A DNA stretch of 53,982 bases. Source: Helicostylum pulchrum. Lineage: Eukaryota; Mucoromycota; Mucoromycetes; Mucorales; Mucoraceae. The position numbers and the translations under genes are program-made. Every line of letters starts with the position of its first letter. Position 1 is the stretch's first letter. The DNA is taken from NCBI GenBank assembly GCA_025677825.1, contig JAIXMO010000098.1:1-53982 (forward strand), in the 5' to 3' direction. This document shows, one piece after another, positions 1 to 12,034 of this stretch. The notes under the pieces were generated by a model, which saw only the letters and a list, made by a program, of their open reading frames with translations, searched no databases and was not told the origin of the DNA.

Positions 1-831
1 CCTAAACTTAAACTTAATTTACGTAAAAAGAATGTCAAATCTATTAATCAGGAAAAGCAAACTATTTTGAAATCATTGGATGCTAGCAAAAAGCAAGAAA
101 ACGATGACAAGGATAAAGTCAAGTGTCCATATTGTTCAGAAATATTATTTCCTATGCGTCCTAGTATCTTAAAAGCGTTGAAAAAAATTGAATTAAAAGA
201 TGAAAAGCATAGAGAAGCAGAAATGAAATTGATTGATATAGAAGATGAGTTTAATATGATTAAATCAAGGTATATATCAACTGAGGAAAAAGATGAATTC
301 TGCCAATTACATTACAAAGAATTAGTAGTTAAACCAGATGGAGTCGATAAAGGATATCCTATCAAAATAGACTTTGATGTAATACCACAGCGTATAAGCA
401 AGTTCAGCAAAGAATTAGAAGATATTATAAGTAAGGAGATTCAAAGTGATTATAGAAAAATTGCAGCAGAAGCTTATAGAGAACAAGGTATAACACAAGC
501 AAGAAGTGCGATGAGCGTTTTACAAAGATTTCATTGGACTTTACCTGGATATTATGGACCTAAAGGATCTGCTATAATTATACAAGCATTATCAGACATG
601 TACTTGAAGACTGGTTATTTAAAAAAGCATCTCGTATCTCAACAATTACCATTGGAATTCATTCAGCAAGTACTTGTACCCGAAACTGGTTTACGGTTAA
701 TTCGACAAGATTTGCATAAAAAATCTACTACACCTCCTTCCGATAGTACTTCAAAAGCAAAGCAAATAATGATTGACAGTTGTGATTATGGCAGTATCGT
801 ATTTCCTATGGATCAATCCAATATTGATTAA
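1..831 (+). CDS. Rtc4-like domain protein, 3' part
   Basis: The reading frame is open from the first base of the window, so the gene begins upstream and only its C-terminal ~276 residues are seen. The stretch from about residue 90 to 230 matches the Rtc4-like domain (restriction of telomere capping protein 4). It shows the FCQLH segment, a long charged helix region and the WTLPGYYGPKG signature followed by IIQAL.DMY. A CPYC pair lies before the domain. The domain occurs in many fungi, often behind DNA-binding regions. Yeast Rtc4 has only a genetic link to telomere-cap maintenance, and its chemistry is unknown. The stop is a TAA at 829-831. The domain family is fairly sure; nothing can be said about the N-terminus or about a specific role. 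Confidence 0.75.
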   Translation, partial: PKLKLNLRKKNVKSINQEKQTILKSLDASKKQENDDKDKVKCPYCSEILFPMRPSILKALKKIELKDEKHREAEMKLIDIEDEFNMIKSRYISTEEKDEFCQLHYKELVVKPDGVDKGYPIKIDFDVIPQRISKFSKELEDIISKEIQSDYRKIAAEAYREQGITQARSAMSVLQRFHWTLPGYYGPKGSAIIIQALSDMYLKTGYLKKHLVSQQLPLEFIQQVLVPETGLRLIRQDLHKKSTTPPSDSTSKAKQIMIDSCDYGSIVFPMDQSNID

Positions 832-1162
832 AAATATAATAAAAACAAAAAAATTAATTGTGGATTATATGGTGCTATGTTTTTTTTTAATTATATGTAG
901 AAATAAGATTCGCAGAAGCATTGACCATTAAAAAAGAAAAAAGCAAAAGAGTAGACATTTTAAGGAGAGGGGTAAATGTTACTTTGTATCTTTCCTAGTC
1001 TAGAAGTTACAAACTTCTTGAAAAGTCGTTATCTACTATATAGTCAAATGCCACCAATTTACTATACAGTCCTATAATACAATGCATCTCCTAAGAAGAG
1101 AACGAAGGTTTATACTTCTTGGTACACGAAAAAATGTTTAGCCCAAAAGTAATCTTGATTTC
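832..1162. other. Intergenic, no gene seen
   Basis: This is the 3' flank of the Rtc4-like gene, AT-rich with oligo-T and oligo-A runs. Overlapping ATG-started frames on both strands at 1091-1325 are short and lack any recognisable motif. I see no RNA gene here. Confidence 0.5.
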
Positions 1163-1711
1163 TTGGAAAATTTTTGCAAGCTCTACAGAGATCGTGACAA
1201 AAACGATACGGAAGATGGTGCGTTTGACAGGCTTAAAACGATACTTCGCCATGTTTTTTATGACAAGAAATGCGTTATTAATGGTAAAACGAAGCATCTG
1301 GAATCTTCAAATACCAAATGCCTGATTATAAACTGGCTTACCCTATGCGAAGCAAAACTAAATCATAAATCCTACTTTCCACACCAAGATTACTTTGTTT
1401 TGCTTCGCTTGGAAATGCAGAAAATGATAAACGAGCTTATTGTTTCCAGCATCGCGCAACCCTATGGTTTCTGCGCGTTATTGACAGGGCTGGATTGCCG
1501 ACTCTATGCCATGTGGTTAGAGCATGATGGTATATATATTTGCCGTGAAATACAAACATTTTCTTTGCCCCGTTCGTTTTATGAAGTATTTGCTTTGTCC
1601 TTCTATACTATCAACATTTCAAGCTTTAAAAGATCGAAAAAATTCAAACAGGAGAGAAAGGGACGTCAAGCTTGCCGAATCTTTCAAGAAAAGGGTATGA
1701 TATGCCAGTGA
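1163..1711 (+). pseudogene. Unrecognised ORF, possibly a degraded lineage-specific gene
   Basis: The 182-residue frame has no signal peptide or clear domain. The middle (about residues 75-150) looks like a folded protein core: LRLEMQKMINEL, then a hydrophobic segment, then CRLYAMWLEHDGIYICREI and SLPRSFYE. The last 30 residues are basic. The arrangement reminds me of multicopy hypothetical proteins of Mucorales genomes, and the fragment at 21373-22437 may be of the same kind, but that is recollection and inference. A second long frame overlaps at 1119-1325, so the true start could lie elsewhere. Whether it is an intact small gene or a truncated copy cannot be decided from the sequence. Confidence 0.35.
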
Positions 1712-2018
1712 TTGCGAAAGATTCTTTATTTTTTTATCAAAAATAACCAAGGCAGTCAATGAAGAAAAAAACTACGTGTCCATTTTATTTTACTTTATAA
1801 ATAATAACAAAATACCAAACAGTTGCCATTCATAAATATGATAATCCAAAATTACAAGTGTATAAATAAATAAAAAACACGAATATTCATACAAACATAT
1901 AAAATTGATACAAAAAAAAGAGTTTTTTATTGTTATTTTATTTCTCTTGGGGCTAGATAAGATTGGACTCGTTTATTTAATATTTTTTTTCAGTCTTGCT
2001 TTAGCTATGTCCTCTAAT
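1712..2018. other. Intergenic, low-complexity AT-rich
   Basis: This lies between the unrecognised ORF and the 3' end of the ATP synthase f gene on the other strand. It holds several oligo-A/T runs and no frame with coding character. Confidence 0.5.
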
Positions 2019-2522
2019 TTAATGATGTTCGACGTTCTTGTGGTGCTCTGTTAAATAGAAATAAATAAGTTATCTAAATCCTACACATATACACTCTTAT
2101 TCTTTCTCTCTATCTCTCTGTCTCTCTATCTCTTTACTCTACTATTTTGATGTATACTTACTCAAGTGGAATTGGTAATCGATAGTGTAACCAGCGGCGA
2201 AGACAGCAAAGATGAGGTGAATCAAAGGAGTAACGGAGGCGTTCTCACCGTCAATATAAGCGGCCTTATAACGAGCGAAAGGACCAACAGGCTTGGCAGC
2301 CTCAACGGAACCCTTGGGCAATTTCTATAATTTAAACCGAGATTATTAGTTGACATGCTTTTTTTTTAGTAGCTATTTTGTATTAAAATATTTTACCTTG
2401 TAGAAGCTGACCAATTGAGAGATTTGAGCATCCTTAGCAGAACCAGAGAGCTTAGTAGCGGCAGCTACATTAGGAGGGATAAGGGTCTTGGTGGTGTAGG
2501 CACGACGGAAAATGGCGCTCAT
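2019..2522 (-). CDS. ATP17: Mitochondrial F1Fo-ATP synthase subunit f
   Basis: Three exons on the minus strand join in frame: 2522-2397, 2324-2162 and 2047-2019, giving 105 residues. Donors are GTAAAA and GTAAGT and acceptors are TAG and CAG. The protein starts MSAIFRRAYTTKTLIPPNVA, followed by a short amphipathic region, the FARYKAAYIDGE segment and one hydrophobic helix (residues ~76-92). It ends in a His-rich tail (KHHKNVEHH). Length, single membrane span and the LPKGS..AAKPVGPFARY core fit fungal subunit f of the membrane Fo sector, which sits by the proton channel and at the dimer interface in the inner membrane. It was missed as one ORF because no exon is longer than 163 nt. The start is the first ATG of the frame. 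The symbol is by homology. Confidence 0.85.
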
Positions 2523-2817
2523 TATTACTAGAAATAAAAGTGGTAAAAAAAAAGAGAGAAAAAAATACTCACAAAAAGAGCACCAGGGGGTTATATTCAG
2601 CTAAATTTCGTTTTCCAGTCAAACACGTCACTGTTTGCTTTTTAAGTCCGATTTTTTTTTTTATTATTTATGTACATTGAATGTGTATATTATGTTATTT
2701 GTGTATATATGCTAAAAAAAAAGGTAGAGTGGTAATGTGTAATACTTAGATTTGGTCAATAGATCTACAGATAAAACTTTAGTATGTATACATGTATATA
2801 TAAATATATATATTTTC

Positions 2818-5800
2818 TTACCTTGATACACTTTCAAATAATCGCTCAATATCTGTAGCACAACTGGTAAATGAATGGCTCCAAAAGTTATAGCGAGGAT
2901 TTTTAACCAGTTCAATAAAAGTGATCAATAACCCCCAAGGATGTGGTCTATTCACAATAAGCCTCTCTAATAATACGCGTGTGATTTGCTCCTTATAAAG
3001 TTCTCCATCACTTTCAATAAACAAGTAAAGCAATACACAACTAAAATAATGCGTGTGGCTATTGGGGAAACGTAATTGATTAGCAATTGCATTCAAGAAC
3101 AAGTATCGACCTGAAGGTTGAAAAATAAAAAAATTCAGTTATTTTTTACGTGTAGAAAGATTATACATATATATATATAATGTTACCTTTGGAATCTGGC
3201 TCGGTTAACAAGTATTGGTATATTTCCATTGGAGGTCCTTGATGCACAGGCGTTCCTTTAATAATGGTATCAATGCCTACATAGAACACCACTGCATTTA
3301 ATAAAGGTACATTGTATTCTCCGTTTTCGTCTTTCAACTTTTTCAAAAGCTCCTTCAAAAAAACAGACGTCTTACGATCCTGTAAATACAAATCCAAGTC
3401 CTTTTTGACGTCTTTCAAAATAACGCTGGAATCAGACAAGACCCGAGGAGAAAAGTGTATCTCGGGTAATAAATCAATTTTTAAGCTGGGTGTGAAAGGG
3501 TCTGGTAATCTTAAACTGCGAGGGAAAGCACTCAACACTAAATTGCGCAATTGAATACATGTAGAAGGAATAACATCGCACAAGTCGTTGTGATAATCGC
3601 TGACAAATTCTGGGAAATCATGGAGTAAAATAAGCAATACACGCAGTGTACCGCGATACAACAATCGTACAGTATCACCAAGTTCTTCTTGACGTAAGTA
3701 AGGTGCCAAAAATCGAAATAAGCAAATTAATAGTCTTTGGAAAACAGGCCAGCCCTTTTTTTATATATATAATAGTGTTAGTTTTTAAGAATAAATAAGT
3801 AGTTTTTTTTTTTCTACCTCTTCATCTTCAGGTAGTAACAATTGAGGCATAAAGAATCGATGCGATATTAATTGTAGCCAAGAGAACGCAAATCCAGTAA
3901 ATTGTATAGGTTGTAACGTATAAAAAGTATTCCCAAGTGCAATTAACAAACTAGTGTATCGAAGGTTACGCTCAGATAAACGAAGATCTGCCAAAATACT
4001 AGAAAACAAGCGTAAAAAGGGTCTTTGATCAAACCGAGGACCACCTAATTCATGATGATGAGCCATAACTAATACAATCACTGATAAAACCTTGTTAAAT
4101 AACACAACTTGATCTGTATCCGGTACTTGCATCAATGTTACCAAAAGACTTGAAAATGCATCGATAGGTTGATACGCAATTGCAGGCGACGGCCCCGGTG
4201 AAGATTTAAACTTGTTGACATGATCAACCGAAGCTTCAATACATACGCGATAAAAGAAGGACGAATCAGCTTGATATGTAGCTTGTTGCCCTAACTGAGT
4301 AGCAAAAGCAAGCATAGTCTTTTCAGTGGTAGCAGGATGCTGACAAAGTCTTACCCACTCTCCAAAAAAGAATTGTAATTGATCACGTACACCTTCTTGC
4401 TCAGGTTGTCTCTTTGAAAGTTCATCCATCAACCCCATCACCGAATCAGGCACTTGTCTCAACTTGCGTAACGAATCTAACGAAGCCATAAACTCTCGAC
4501 GTGTAGCCAAAGGTGGTTCCGTAAATAAGCAAGCACGAATCAACCGTGCTGTGAATTCAATAGCGCTGGCACGTCCACTTTCAATCAAAATGGAAAGCTC
4601 TCGGTCTTGTTCAGGTAAATCAATTAACCCTGCCTTGATCAATGCTACTGTGACAGGTACGTTGTATTTACGTTCATCATCTGCATGTGTAAGCCACGAT
4701 GTAACCAATGTTCCTACCGTAGGTGATACTTCACATAACCGTTCCAATAATACAACATAGACTTCAATCAATAATTGTCGATCGCTCTTATACAACAATT
4801 GAACCACCTTTTGCGCAAAAGTACGTGCCACTTCAGACTTGTCAAAACTAGATAACGCAAGCATAGGAATTTGCCGAACTAACGTACGAATATCGCTGTG
4901 TTTTGGTAACACATGAAAGCTGGAGACATTTGTTTGTGATACTAACTTTTCAAGCTCGGAAATACACTGAGCAAATCGTTCCAGAATTAAATGAGCACTA
5001 GCATTAGGTGGTTTATCGAACCCAGCAGGAGAATTGTACCCATAGCCAGATACCGATTCAGCAGGAGAAGTAGAAGCAGTAGAAGGTGTAGCAGGAGGAC
5101 ACGGGATACGAATAAAGTCCTCATATACACTTAATTGACTTGGTAATAACCCATTAGGCTTTGGTCTTAACCTCTGCGGTAACATATTTTGAAATCCAGA
5201 CATTTGATATACGTCCATATCCACGAAGGGTTGTCCAGGTCTTTGATCACGATGTTTCTTTCGCTTAGCAAATGCACCAGAAAGTACTTCATCGATTTCC
5301 ACTGTAACCTTTTCCATAGCAGCCTTTTCAATAACAGCACACAACAAGTCTAAATTATCCGCTACTGTTAAAATAATTGCTTGTTCCGCTGAACTATCGT
5401 TTAAACCATGCGCCAAAAAAATAGTTCGCAAATTGGCAACAATACTAAGTCGTAAAGGTTCTTTACTTGTTACCATGGCAAGACTCACTGCTAAGTTTTG
5501 TGCCATCATATGTGCTGCCTTTCTCATTTTATTTTCATCCATTTCCATAACAAAATCTTTAGATACCAAGTCTCGCGTAGAAACAACTGAAATAGCAACA
5601 GATCGTTCAACAACAGGTCCAATAATTTCTCGAATTGATTCTGTAAATGCCTGTAATACAAGTCGCTTGGCTGCTGGTTGTGTGGTATATAATGCAATCT
5701 GAGAATTGAAAGAAATATAAGGTGCAAGATTAGGTACAGACACTTGTGTTTCTGTAAGATGTGTATCAGAGTTTTGAAGTAAAGGGTTTCCGCCTACAGA

Positions 5801-8067
5801 AGCACGACCTGGGTAACCTGTACTTACGGTAGCAAATGTATTTTGTGGAGTCTTTGCTTGTGGTTGTCTGTTCTTTAACACTGATGTAGGTTTAACATCT
5901 AGCAATAAATTTTTTTTATCAGCATACGCGTATAAATACATGTATATGTATATATTGTATATACATTACCTTTAAATCCAATAGATAAACTTTTGCATAA
6001 TACTTCAATTTCAAATTTTAGATTGAGTTTAAGATTGGCAAATTCGTACAACTCGACCATCAATTTAAGAATAGCAAGTAGCCAAGGATTAGGAGGTCGA
6101 AATACTTTACTTTGAGCGCATTGTTCTAATACTTTACAAGCAAATGGAATTACAACAATTAACCGTTGAGTATCATAACCTTCCAACAATAAATCCTACG
6201 TACACATATACAAATTTAGATTTTTCCTGTATACACATATATTTTTTTTTCTTATACTTACTTTAAATGGAATATGTTTATGTAAAATGGGTTTGTTTTT
6301 AGCTAAAGTCAATCTACCTAACCAAGACCCCAAGTTCTTCAACAGTGTACGTTCAGTAGAATTAGATACGGTCTTATCAGAATTCAAAAGGATCCGAATA
6401 TTTTCAAATGTCTCTGTCAAAATATGTGTATTCAATAACTTGGAATGAATGGCATCTAACACAGACACATATAATTCATGATAATTTGGTTCTGAAGAAA
6501 TTCTAGTAGCAACCAGGTAATGACTAAACCACTTGTAACAAGAAGGTTGTAACAACTGTTGCAATTCCGACATTTTCGATTCGATATTATTTTGTGCCAC
6601 ATTATTAAGAATAAATAAGATCTTGTCCTTTGTAGCTTCAGACGGATCACAATAAGTTATATCGTAGTTGGGTATAGCTGGTACATGAATACACGTAAAC
6701 GGAAGTTGTACTTGCAATTCCGCTTGAATCCATCGAATCAAATCAGGCTGTACTTTTGCCAAATCTGGAAGCTCCAATAAATGCGCACAGTATTGCGGCC
6801 ATTCGGTTAATCTGGACTTGAACTGAAGTAATGCCTGTACTCCAAAATTGAACATTTTACTTCCAATTGGATTACGAAGAGCGTCCAAAACATAGCGCAA
6901 TGCAATCCCTAGTGGAACGTAAGATACAAGTCGATGCTGAATTAATGATCCAAACAAAATACTTGTCATTAGCAATTCCTTTTCTGGATATTTAGGAAAG
7001 AACAAGTATTCATCAAACAAATTATGAATCATGCAAGCAAATACATCTTGTTCACGCGTATCGTTAGAAGTACTAAGTCGTTTTAATACCTCAATCATGT
7101 CGTCTAATGATAATTCACCGTTATAAATACGTTCGTAATAAAGGTTCGCTTCTTCTTCTACGTCTGGTTTAAATGACACTTCAGATCCTGTAGATCCAGG
7201 CGCTGCTTGAGTTCGTACATTCATAAGTTTAGGATACGTTTGAAGGCATTGATTTTGTACTTCCTTTAATTGTTCTGTATTTTGAGCGTTCAATTGGCTA
7301 TAAAGAAAAAGATTTTTTCAGTAAGTGAATATCAAAAATACTTACAAAGTGACTTACCATTGAGATAAAACTTTAAGAAATACACTCATAGCTTCTAAAG
7401 AAAGAGAAGCACGCCCTTTATTATTATCACATACCGATGTATCTATTGTAATTCTTTGAGCAAGAAAATCCAAGCATTGACTTGCCATTGTATCATCCAT
7501 CCTTTCTCGAAGCCAAGATTCCAAATGAATTGATTTTTGATATGCAGCTGCACAAGCTAAATCTAATGCTAAAAATGTAGGAAGTGTATCCAAAATCGAA
7601 GGAAGTTTCTACAATTGTATAAAAATAAAAAGGATAAGATTACACATAAAAAATAAATAAAAATTGAGCCTACATTTTTTGTCATGTCTAAAATGCGTGT
7701 AATGCATGATGGATTTGCATTATATAAATCAATAATATTTTGTTTAAACTGGCCATCGTCCGTAGTATGTTTACCAGATTTTATATCGAGTTGTAATTGT
7801 ACTGCTGCTGATAAAGATTTATCTTGACAAGCTTCATTTACTTTAGAAACAAGTGATTCAAGTTGTTCAACATTAAATTGGTAAACCTCCATGGCTTGTA
7901 TGATGGACTCAAATAAGTACTGAAAAACTGAATCTGTAAACTGTTTGTTGCAAACACAAGATGGAGCTTGTTGAATATTATTTTCGTAAATACTTTTGGC
8001 TACGTAAACACAAAAAAAAAAGTTAATAAACTCCTTTTTTTCTTTCCCCCTCCCCTCCCCTCCTATC

Positions 8068-8136
<69 letters not shown>

Positions 8137-8602
8137 AATTACCTTGTTCGTTCATAGTGCCGGAGAATAGAGGAATGGAAAAAAAAACCTTGTCAAAAGC
8201 ATCGAGTTCTAATCTATCAAATAGATCTACCAGGTCTATTTTTATTTGTTTTAGAGCCGAACTAAAACTGACCATAATTTTCGGTTTATTGTGTAAGACA
8301 TGATCTTTAAGTAAACGAAAACGAGGTGTACTAAGGTCAGATAAAAGGTAACGGAACAAGTGTTGACGAATATCTTCTCCATGCGTTTCTATAAGCTATT
8401 TTCTCTTTTATTTTTAGCAGTTTGTTTTATTTTATATTTTAAAAGAAAGACTTACAGAGTGTATTTCTGCTGCTTTTCGAGTAAAATTGTCATTGTCAAG
8501 ATTAGAAACAAGTAGTGTCACTTGTGCTTTAACAATACGAGCGAGGCTTTCTTGTTGCGATTTGGAAGTAGGACGTTTAATAGATAAGTCTGATTCGTTC
8601 AT
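2818..8602 (-). CDS. NOT1: CCR4-NOT complex scaffold subunit Not1
   Basis: Nine exons (8602-8456, 8395-8143, 7999-7674, 7608-7358, 7297-6262, 6195-5970, 5898-3818, 3754-3187, 3110-2818) join in frame to 1726 residues. The order fits Not1/CNOT1. A short N-terminal helical region is followed by a MIF4G domain (about 540-740, which docks the Caf1-Ccr4 deadenylases). Next comes the Caf40/CNOT9-binding three-helix region (about 770-930), then the C-terminal Not1 superfamily domain (about 1250-1720) with the [29 protein letters not shown] and [17 protein letters not shown] signatures. The protein scaffolds mRNA deadenylation and decay. At 1726 residues it is shorter than yeast Not1 (~2100) or human CNOT1 (~2370), mostly through a reduced N-terminal HEAT part. 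The stop TAA sits inside a GGTAAG that could also act as a splice donor, so a further tiny exon cannot be fully excluded. Confidence 0.92.
8070..8133. repeat. (TG)n microsatellite in NOT1 intron 2
   Basis: About 32 uninterrupted GT units on the plus strand, read as (CA)n in the NOT1 transcript. They lie just inside the donor of the second intron (donor at 8142/8141). A C/T-rich block follows at 8041-8068. Confidence 0.95.
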
Positions 8603-10046
8603 GATAAGCTGTAAAGCATACTGTTTATGCGAAAGAAGAAGAAAAAAAGAAAAAAGAAAAACAGTGGTCAAATGGAAATAATTAACGCGCGCTAAAAACG
8701 TCATCACTGACTCCGAGTTTGTTTTGATTGGTGTAAAAAAAGCAAAGTATACAATATAAAGTCGTATGTACTGTGCTTCAACTCTCAATTTACCAAATGT
8801 TTGAAAATACCACCCACTTTTTTGAATAGTTTTGGACTCTTGTGTGAGGTTAAATTACTCAAAGAAATCATACCAAGCTGATAAGATTTTTAAAACTGAC
8901 TTGCCCCACATTTCCTTTAAAAGTCACACATCAAGTGTGGTAAGAAAATGTAAGGAGAAAGGAAAAGACTATGGGGGGAAAAGGTTGTGCTAAAACAAGA
9001 GAGTAACTTAATACAGCGTTATGGGCCTGTGATTAAGTCAGAAGTTCGCGAGTTTTCTTCTTCTACCAGAGTAGAAGTATGAACTTGTAGGAAATAGCAG
9101 GCGGGATAATGAAAAGGGTTTTGAAAGAGGTATGCGGAATAAAGGCGAATGCCAGAGCATACCACTTGATCAGGACAGAAGGCCAGTAGTGATACCAGAT
9201 AGCTTCTAAAAATAATCCAAATAAAAAGACAGGTGGGATGAAAAGCGGATAGTATATAATATTTGGGACACTCGGAATGGTAGTTCCGTTAAGCGAGGGA
9301 GCAAGTAAGCAAAGGTTCTGTACCTTGGACATCCTTCAACACCTGAACAAATGGTTATTTGCTGTCAAGAGATCTGGAAGTTTTGAAAGAAAGGAGACAG
9401 TTTGGAGACGTGACAATATCCGGCATTAATTGATTAGTGACTATTCCAGTGTTGATTTCATTATGCAAGAATCAGAACCCGACATTCTTCGCTTTAAAGT
9501 TCAAAGGGGGTTTCCGGAATTTTCGCCAGGTAGTTACCGTAATGCGAGAGACAGAAAGGCGATCAAAAGATATTTGTCTTGAAACGATATTGCGGTAAGA
9601 AATAGAGTTGGCGGTAACAGCGCTAAAACAACTTGCAAAAATATTTGCGATTTCCGGTTTTAAACAAACTGGTTTACTCATCAAGCTTGTATCTGGTTTA
9701 CATTCTCTTGGTAGCTGAAAAATAAAATTTATGGCAGCAGTAGATTAACAATCAGAAAGAAAAAAAAATCTTACTTGATCTCTGCGTATCAGACATTCGT
9801 ATATTTGTGTGGAATTCACGTTCTATTTACACGTTCAGCAAAAAAAAAAGTGTGGCAGATCACTTTTCACGTACGTGTCTTTACGAATATCAGTTTCTCT
9901 AAGAAGAGCCCATATAAGCTTTTAAGAAAATAATAAGTGAAGAAAAAAAAAAAGGAAAAAGAATCGCAAAAAAAAAAAGAAGATGCAATAAATAGAACCC
10001 ACTTTTACTCGCGTAATATATTTATTCATTATGTCGTATTATACAA
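8603..10046. other. Gene-poor region upstream of NOT1
   Basis: The first few hundred bases must hold the NOT1 promoter. A minus-strand frame at 9063-9332 (89 residues) is strongly hydrophobic with two or three possible membrane spans but has no recognisable family. Another at 9472-9684 (70 residues) has no motif. A plus-strand frame from about 9461 is open for ~40 codons and then stops. I read these as decayed sequence, possibly relics of mobile elements given the helicase next door. No RNA gene was recognised. Confidence 0.4.
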
Positions 10047-10085
10047 CTAGTTGCTTTTTTCGCTCGCTACGCTCACGAAGCAGCG
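10047..10085 (-). mobile_element. Candidate Helitron-type 3' terminus
   Basis: On the minus strand, downstream of the dead helicase, a GC-rich imperfect hairpin lies at about 10085-10065. The outer arms are CGCT/AGCG and the inner arms GCT/AGC around a 5-nt loop. After a 14-nt A-rich spacer comes CTAG (10050-10047), followed by T. Helitrons end in CTRR after a short hairpin and insert before T, so the arrangement fits. The GC-rich block stands out in very AT-rich DNA. No 5' TC terminus could be located, so this is a proposal only. Confidence 0.35.
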
Positions 10086-10185
10086 TCGACCTTTGGGGAC
10101 TAATAATCTTTTTTTATAAAAATGTGTATTTATTTAAAGCCTAAAATATAATGATAGAGATAAAGTATAATTGGATTGTGTATTT

Positions 10186-11692
10186 TTAGTTGTCTAAAGG
10201 TGTACGGATAAGTAGTTCTGGATAAATAACATTTTGAGTTTTTGTTTGTTTATCAGATAACAATATCGAAACGCCATTTGCTGATGTGGCTCTAGAAAGA
10301 GCTACATATAATTGGCCGTTGGTAAAAACAGGATTTCGAAGATCAACTGCTACTTTTTTTAAATATTGGCCTTGCGATTTGTTTATAGTCATGGCGAATG
10401 AGACTTTTACGGGAAATTGTTTTCCTGTTAAAATAAACGGAAGTTGTCCGGGAAGAGTTGAGAGAGTGAATCGAGGGATAAGTTCGATACTGTTAGAGCC
10501 ACCTAAGATTTTTACTTTCAAGACATACTGTCCAATTTCATGAATGATAAGTCTGGTTCCATTACATAAACCCCTTTCAGGATTTAAATTACGCAAAAGC
10601 ATAACAGGAAGACCTACTTTTAATTCTAATTTAGCAGGAGGAAGTCCGGAAGTGCTAAGCGTATGCAAATATCCTTCAGGTATCCTTTCAGTGGAATTTC
10701 CTGTCAAATCATATTGAACTGTATCAATAGAAAAAAGAGTAATTTTATCACCAATAACATTTTCCAGCACTTTCGAATTAATCGCATCTACACTATCGTT
10801 TTTGGAACAAAGGATTGCCCTTTCTTTAAAAAACATGCCGTTTTCAAGAGGCTTTTCAAGAACTTCTTTTGGATAAACATCGTTAATAAATGAGTCGAAA
10901 GCAGTAGTTTGTTTGATGTAGGACGGTAGATTAATTAATCCTGCTAAAAGTGGGTCGTATGACATTTTTCCGATCCAAGTAGCAAAGTCTATCAATTTGA
11001 TTTAAGCTCGATAATCGCATGTTTTCTGTTAAAGATAGCTTTTTCAATCTGGGCCAAAGAAGCGAGGACATTTTCAAAGACGCATCAACAATCTGAGGTC
11101 TATTTCCACGCGTTACTACAGGAGGAATATGTGCAAAACTACCTCCAAGGACAACAGGGATACCACCAAAAATAACAAAGTCACCTGAACTGCATACATC
11201 ACGGAAAGTTCGGTCAACAGCTTCAAAACAATGTTTGTGTTGCATTGGAACCTCGTCCTAAATAATCAATGATGTGTTTCTAATAAGATCAGCAAGATCG
11301 CTGTCCTTTTTTATATGACACGTAGAGCCTTGACCAATTTGTATAGGAATACCAAATCTTGAATGTGATGTTCTACCACCAGGCAAAAGTAAGGCAGCAA
11401 TACCCGAAGAGACGACACACAAAACAATTTTACCTTGGCTTCGATAATAATGGCAGAGAGTGTTATACAAATATGTTTTACCAGTTCCTGCAGGACCTTG
11501 TAAAAAAAAATGGGGGTCTCTTTCCTTATTATCGATGGATCGCGTAATAGTATCGAATGCAAATTTTTGAGACTGATTCATCTGACTACATTTTTGTTCA
11601 AAATTTTGTCGTTCTTGATTTCTCAAATAGGTCATTTCGTTCTGCAACAAAGCGCTTCCTACATAATAAAATAAGTTAGTTAATCCGCTCAT
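10186..11692 (-). pseudogene. PIF1-family helicase relic, probably Helitron-derived
   Basis: A PIF1-type superfamily 1B helicase is spread over three frames. The first part (11692-11261) has the P-loop GPAGTGKTYLYNTL and the SSGIAALLLPGG motif. The frame then meets a TAG (11258-11260) directly before DEVPM, exactly where the family has a Trp of the Walker B box. The second part (to about 11000) carries the GG.PVVLGGSFAHIPPVV motif and ENMRL. A one-base-type frame change near 10990-11000 leads into the third part (to 10186), with LKVGLPVMLLRNL, the MTINKSQGQ motif and the final QLYVALSRA. The order is that of the helicase half of Helitron RepHel proteins; no Rep/HUH part is present. A short frame upstream (11689-11880) has two CxxC pairs (CRFC and CDNC) and overlaps the start by ATGA; it may be the lost N-terminus. 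The gene cannot give a full-length protein. Confidence 0.8.
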
Positions 11693-12034
11693 ATTATTTT
11701 AAGTGTTATGCCACTAACTTTGCAATTGTCGCAGGCCTTGAATGTAGATTCATGATCAATAACGATCTTGCAAAATCGACATTTTTTTAACGTAACAGGT
11801 GGCATTGTAAACATATATATTTTTATAATAACGTGTTCTTGGTTGGAGGGTTCCCCTCCCCCCTCTTGAGAAAAAAACATGTTGGACTCTCAATGTACGT
11901 TTTAAATTATACGATTGTAGTATATTATAAGAAAAGGCTAAATTATTTTATTAAAAATGGGCAATTTATCCTGATTTCTTTGAGCAATTTAACCTCATGC
12001 AAGTGTAAATTAAGAGTGGAAGCAAGTATTTTTA

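Noticed and set aside
1091..1297. Minus-strand ORF opposite the unknown ORF
   Set aside because: No motif; overlaps a longer frame with more protein-like composition.
9063..9332. Possible membrane protein on the minus strand
   Set aside because: Hydrophobic but with no family match, no good neighbours and no splice partners; kept only as a note in the intergenic entry.
10663..10893. Plus-strand ORFs over the helicase
   Set aside because: They are reverse-strand shadows of the helicase and contain no family motif.
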